DNA from: Sulfurospirillum sp. SCADC
GTDB lineage: Bacteria > Campylobacterota > Campylobacteria > Campylobacterales > Sulfurospirillaceae
Length of the DNA stretch: 64,000 bases
Assembly: GCF_000743525.1 (NCBI RefSeq)
Contig: NZ_JQGK01000001.1
Location: 62,001 to 126,000, forward strand
Direction: 5' to 3'
The position numbers and the translations under genes were made by a program. The number at the start of each line of letters is the position of its first letter. Position 1 is the stretch's first letter. Shown in pieces: positions 61,833 through 64,000 of the stretch. The notes below the pieces were generated by a model. The model made no database searches and had not been told where the DNA came from. It worked only from the letters and a program-made list of their open reading frames with translations.

Positions 61833-61871
61833 AGTGTGGCGACCCTATTTTGATCGCTACCTGTCTGCTTT

Positions 61872-63263
61872 TTACGCTTTGGGGTGAATCATCTCTGAGG
61901 GAATCACATAACGATCAAACTCTTCAGACGTGAGAAGGGAGAGTTTGATGCACGCTTCTTTGAGGCTGAGATGCTCTTTGTGCGCGAGCTTTGCCACTTT
62001 CGCTGCGTTTTCGTACCCAATGTACGGATTGAGTGCGGTGACCAGCATCAACGAATTTTGAAGGTTTGACGCGATCTTCTCACTGTTCGCTTCGATGCCT
62101 TCCACGCAGTGAATGCGAAACGACTCCATCACATCTGCAAGAAGTCTGACTTGTTGCAAGAAATTGAGGATGATGACGGGTTTAAAGACGTTGAGCTCAA
62201 AGTTACCTTGACTTGCACCAAAGGCAATCGCCGTATCGGCACCAAACACTTGGCACGCAACCATCGTGACCGCTTCGGCTTGCGTTGGATTCACTTTGCC
62301 TGGCATGATGGAGCTTCCTGGTTCATTTTCAGGAATGTTCAGCTCGCCAATACCACACCTTGGACCCGAAGCGAGCCACCTGATGTCATTGGCGATTTTC
62401 ATCAAATTTGCGGCTAATCCTTTGTTTGCCCCACTCGCAAAGACAAGCGCGTCGTGCGAGGTTAAAGCGTGAAATTTATTGGGAGAAGAGACAAAGGTTT
62501 TGCCTGTGAGTTTGCTCAGCTCAACGCTTACAAATTCGCTGAGTTTGGGATGCGCGTTGATGCCCGTTCCCACAGCCGTTCCACCGATGGCAAGCTCACG
62601 CAAGGATTGAAGCGCTAAGAGAATGTGTGAAGAAGAGTGCTCCAACATACTGCGATACCCGCTAAACTCTTGCCCAAGCGTAAGGGGCGTTGCGTCTTGA
62701 AGGTGGGTACGACCGATTTTAATGATGCCACCAAACTCTTTTTCTTTGATTTCAAGTGTCTCTTTGAGCTTTTCTAATGAGGGAAGCAGTTGCTCTTCGA
62801 TCTCAATGACGCTAGCGATGTGCATCGCTGTTGGAAACGTGTCGTTCGAGCTTTGAGACATATTGACATGATCATTAGGGTGAATCAGTTTCTCTTTTCT
62901 AAAATCGCCTCCGAGTATTTCTGTAGCGCGGTTGGCGATGACTTCGTTCAGATTCATATTGGTCTGAGTGCCACTACCCGTTTGCCAGATGGCGAGGGGA
63001 AATTCGCCATCAAACTTACCCGCAAGGATTTCATCGCACGCTTGAATGATCGCTCCTGCTTTGGTAGCATCGAGTTTGTTTAACTTTTGGTTGACCGTGG
63101 CTAAAGAGCGTTTTAAAAGTGCAAAAGCACGAATAAGCTCTTTGGGCATCTTCTCAGTACCGATCTTAAAATTCTCCAAACTACGCTCAGTCTGTGCTCC
63201 CCAATAACGCTCATTGGGAACGTTGATCTCACCCATCGTGTCTTTTTCGATTCTATAATCCAT
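61872..63263 (-). CDS. fumC: Fumarate hydratase class II
   Basis: Iron-independent fumarase of 463 residues that interconverts fumarate and malate. Key blocks: [34 protein letters not shown] near residue 96, [20 protein letters not shown] near 127, the active-site [18 protein letters not shown] near 180, and the superfamily signature [13 protein letters not shown] near 315. AAGGAG precedes the start. It completes a set of central carbon genes with acnB and ppsA, though not in one operon. Beyond its start the base composition drops to AT-rich. Confidence 0.96.
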   Translation of the reverse strand: MDYRIEKDTMGEINVPNERYWGAQTERSLENFKIGTEKMPKELIRAFALLKRSLATVNQKLNKLDATKAGAIIQACDEILAGKFDGEFPLAIWQTGSGTQTNMNLNEVIANRATEILGGDFRKEKLIHPNDHVNMSQSSNDTFPTAMHIASVIEIEEQLLPSLEKLKETLEIKEKEFGGIIKIGRTHLQDATPLTLGQEFSGYRSMLEHSSSHILLALQSLRELAIGGTAVGTGINAHPKLSEFVSVELSKLTGKTFVSSPNKFHALTSHDALVFASGANKGLAANLMKIANDIRWLASGPRCGIGELNIPENEPGSSIMPGKVNPTQAEAVTMVACQVFGADTAIAFGASQGNFELNVFKPVIILNFLQQVRLLADVMESFRIHCVEGIEANSEKIASNLQNSLMLVTALNPYIGYENAAKVAKLAHKEHLSLKEACIKLSLLTSEEFDRYVIPSEMIHPKA

Positions 63264-63356
63264 AATGACTCCTTGATTTCATTTCATTCATTATGGCACA
63301 GCAGAGTTTGAAAAAAATAGCACTTTAAAAACTATTTTTAAAAGCTAAAGTTTGTT

Positions 63357-63368
63357 TTTACATGTAAA
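63357..63368. repeat. Iterated palindrome TTTACATGTAAA upstream of fumC
   Basis: Last copy in the window. The 436-base gap 63264-63699 also holds TATAAT-like boxes (near 63400), a 12-base palindrome ATTCTATAGAAT (63430-63441) and the promoter region of the methyltransferase. I see no gene in the gap; it is markedly AT-rich. Confidence 0.85.
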
Positions 63369-63610
63369 GATTTTACACGACTTCACCAGCCGAGTGTGCT
63401 ATAATGCCTCCTTATAAAAGGTAGGTGTAATTCTATAGAATAGAGAAATATTCTTATGAAATAAGCATTTATAAAGCTTCTAAAAATTAAGAATTTATTA
63501 TGTTAAAATCATACTATACCCATGTAAATCTATATAAAATGACGGAAAAGCAATAATAGCTATGAAAATATTATTGTTAAAATTTTAAGTTAGAGATCAA
63601 TAAATAAATT

Positions 63611-63657
63611 GGTCTTTAGGTAAATTTTACTTAGACCTATACTTTTTTAGATAAAAT
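63611..63657 (+). promoter_or_regulatory. Promoter and imperfect inverted repeat before the DNA methyltransferase
   Basis: An imperfect inverted repeat (GGTCT at 63611 and AGACC at 63633-63637, with further pairing TAAA/TTTA inside) lies where a -35 element would be. A TAAAAT box follows at 63652-63657, 42 bases before the start codon. The layout suggests an operator for a restriction-modification control protein or self-control by the methyltransferase. Neither is shown. Confidence 0.4.
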
Positions 63658-63699
63658 CAAAAAAATTAATCGACTGAAAATAATAAGGCTCTCGAAGAA

Positions 63700-64000
63700 A
63701 TGAATGATAAACGACCAATTGGAATTGACTTATTTGCTGGAGCGGGAGGGATGTCACTTGGATTCGAAAAAGCTGGATTTAATATACTTGGCGCAGTAGA
63801 AATTGACCCCGTCCATTGTGCAGTGCACGAATATAATTTTCCTAAAACAAAAATGATTTGTTCAGATATTTGCAAAATTACAGGTCAAGATATTAGAGAG
63901 TACTGTGGATTGAAAAACGACGAAGCGATTCATGTTGTTTTTGGGGGGGCTCCTTGTCAAGGGTTTTCAATGATTGGGAAAAGAACATTTGATGATCCGA
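63700..64000 (+). CDS. DNA (cytosine-5-)-methyltransferase, N-terminal part (cut by window end)
   Basis: The first 100 residues of a C5-cytosine DNA methyltransferase. Motif I is IDLFAGAGGMSLGFEKAG near residue 8 (SAM binding), motif II AVEIDPVHCAVHEYNFP, and motif IV VFGGAPCQGFSMIGKRTF with the catalytic Cys near residue 86. The codons of motif IV include a run of seven G (63943-63949). Codon use is much more AT-rich than in fumC, in keeping with an acquired restriction-modification locus. Target sequence and any partner endonuclease lie outside the window. Confidence 0.9.
   Translation, partial: MNDKRPIGIDLFAGAGGMSLGFEKAGFNILGAVEIDPVHCAVHEYNFPKTKMICSDICKITGQDIREYCGLKNDEAIHVVFGGAPCQGFSMIGKRTFDDP

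Noticed and set aside
61872-63263. Plus-strand ORFs opposite fumC, acnB, ftsK and mshL
   Set aside because: They are shadows of strong genes with no ribosome-binding site or recognisable family.
636-63368. The palindrome as a classical transcription-factor operator
   Set aside because: Most copies lie inside coding regions or between convergent genes, and few are at promoters, so a single regulator site does not explain the distribution.
63420-63560. A tRNA or small RNA gene in the AT-rich gap after fumC
   Set aside because: No cloverleaf or stable long hairpin with a T run could be drawn; only short palindromes are present.

Overview
The window looks like a chromosomal segment of a Campylobacterota (epsilonproteobacterial) genome, most likely Sulfurospirillum or a close relative. 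This rests on gene families and gene order: a membrane-anchored MurF, a Phd/YefM-like gene, ddl, ruvA and a FapA gene facing murJ, cysS and an MsbA-like exporter; dapA, a YX6K short-chain reductase and pgsA in a row; a very long FlgL; and a type II secretion-like operon resembling the Campylobacter Cts transformation genes. No rRNA, CRISPR array or insertion sequence was seen. Genes are densely packed, many overlapping by 1 to 14 bases.

Layout. 1-4044: tail of a chemotaxis receptor, trmA, a DUF445 membrane protein and a B12-binding radical SAM protein. 4115-7401: tRNA-Pro, a nonsense-split small ORF, ppsA and slyD. 7462-14757: acnB, ftsK and flgL on the minus strand. 14928-17299: HU, tRNA-Leu(CAA), a 56-residue protein, aminoacyl-tRNA-protein transferase and a J-domain protein. 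17296-20951: minus-strand operon S4 protein, trpD, tsaE, lptB, rpoN. 21108-26005: argG, rhodanese, rplI, hslV, hslU, era. 26092-34907: an eight-gene operon colinear with mshI-J-K-L-M-N-E-G. 34945-36117: flgH and an unknown gene. 36200-40132: yqeY facing pta-ackA. 40202-46429: murF, acyP, an alpha/beta hydrolase, a Phd/YefM-like protein, ddl, ruvA, FapA. 46567-57449: murJ, cysS, ABC exporter, pyrD, M16 peptidase, dapA, short-chain reductase, pgsA, rseP, yggS. 57594-61767: an Fe-S protein, a DUF1847 protein, a helical protein, a MarC protein, an ankyrin protein and a nonsense-interrupted thiol peroxidase homologue. 61872-63263: fumC. From 63264 the sequence turns AT-rich and a DNA cytosine methyltransferase begins, cut by the window end.

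Two genome-scale signals stand out. First, the 10-base palindrome TTACATGTAA occurs 34 times by my reading, inside genes and between them, against well under one copy expected by chance. Its density is like that of DNA uptake sequences, and the window also carries a pilus-type operon of the kind used for DNA uptake; the link is a hypothesis. Second, a structured repeat of about 100 bases occurs three times (after acnB, yqeY and yggS). Each copy starts at the stop codon of the upstream gene, in its sense orientation, and has a terminal hairpin with compensatory base changes.

Functionally the window covers central carbon metabolism (PEP synthase, aconitase, fumarase, acetate kinase and phosphotransacetylase), amino acid synthesis (argG, trpD, dapA), the cell envelope (murF, ddl, murJ, lptB, MsbA-like, pgsA, rseP), flagella and their sigma-54 control (rpoN, flgL, flgH), protein quality control (hslUV, slyD, aminoacyl-tRNA-protein transferase) and a putative pilus or DNA-uptake machine.
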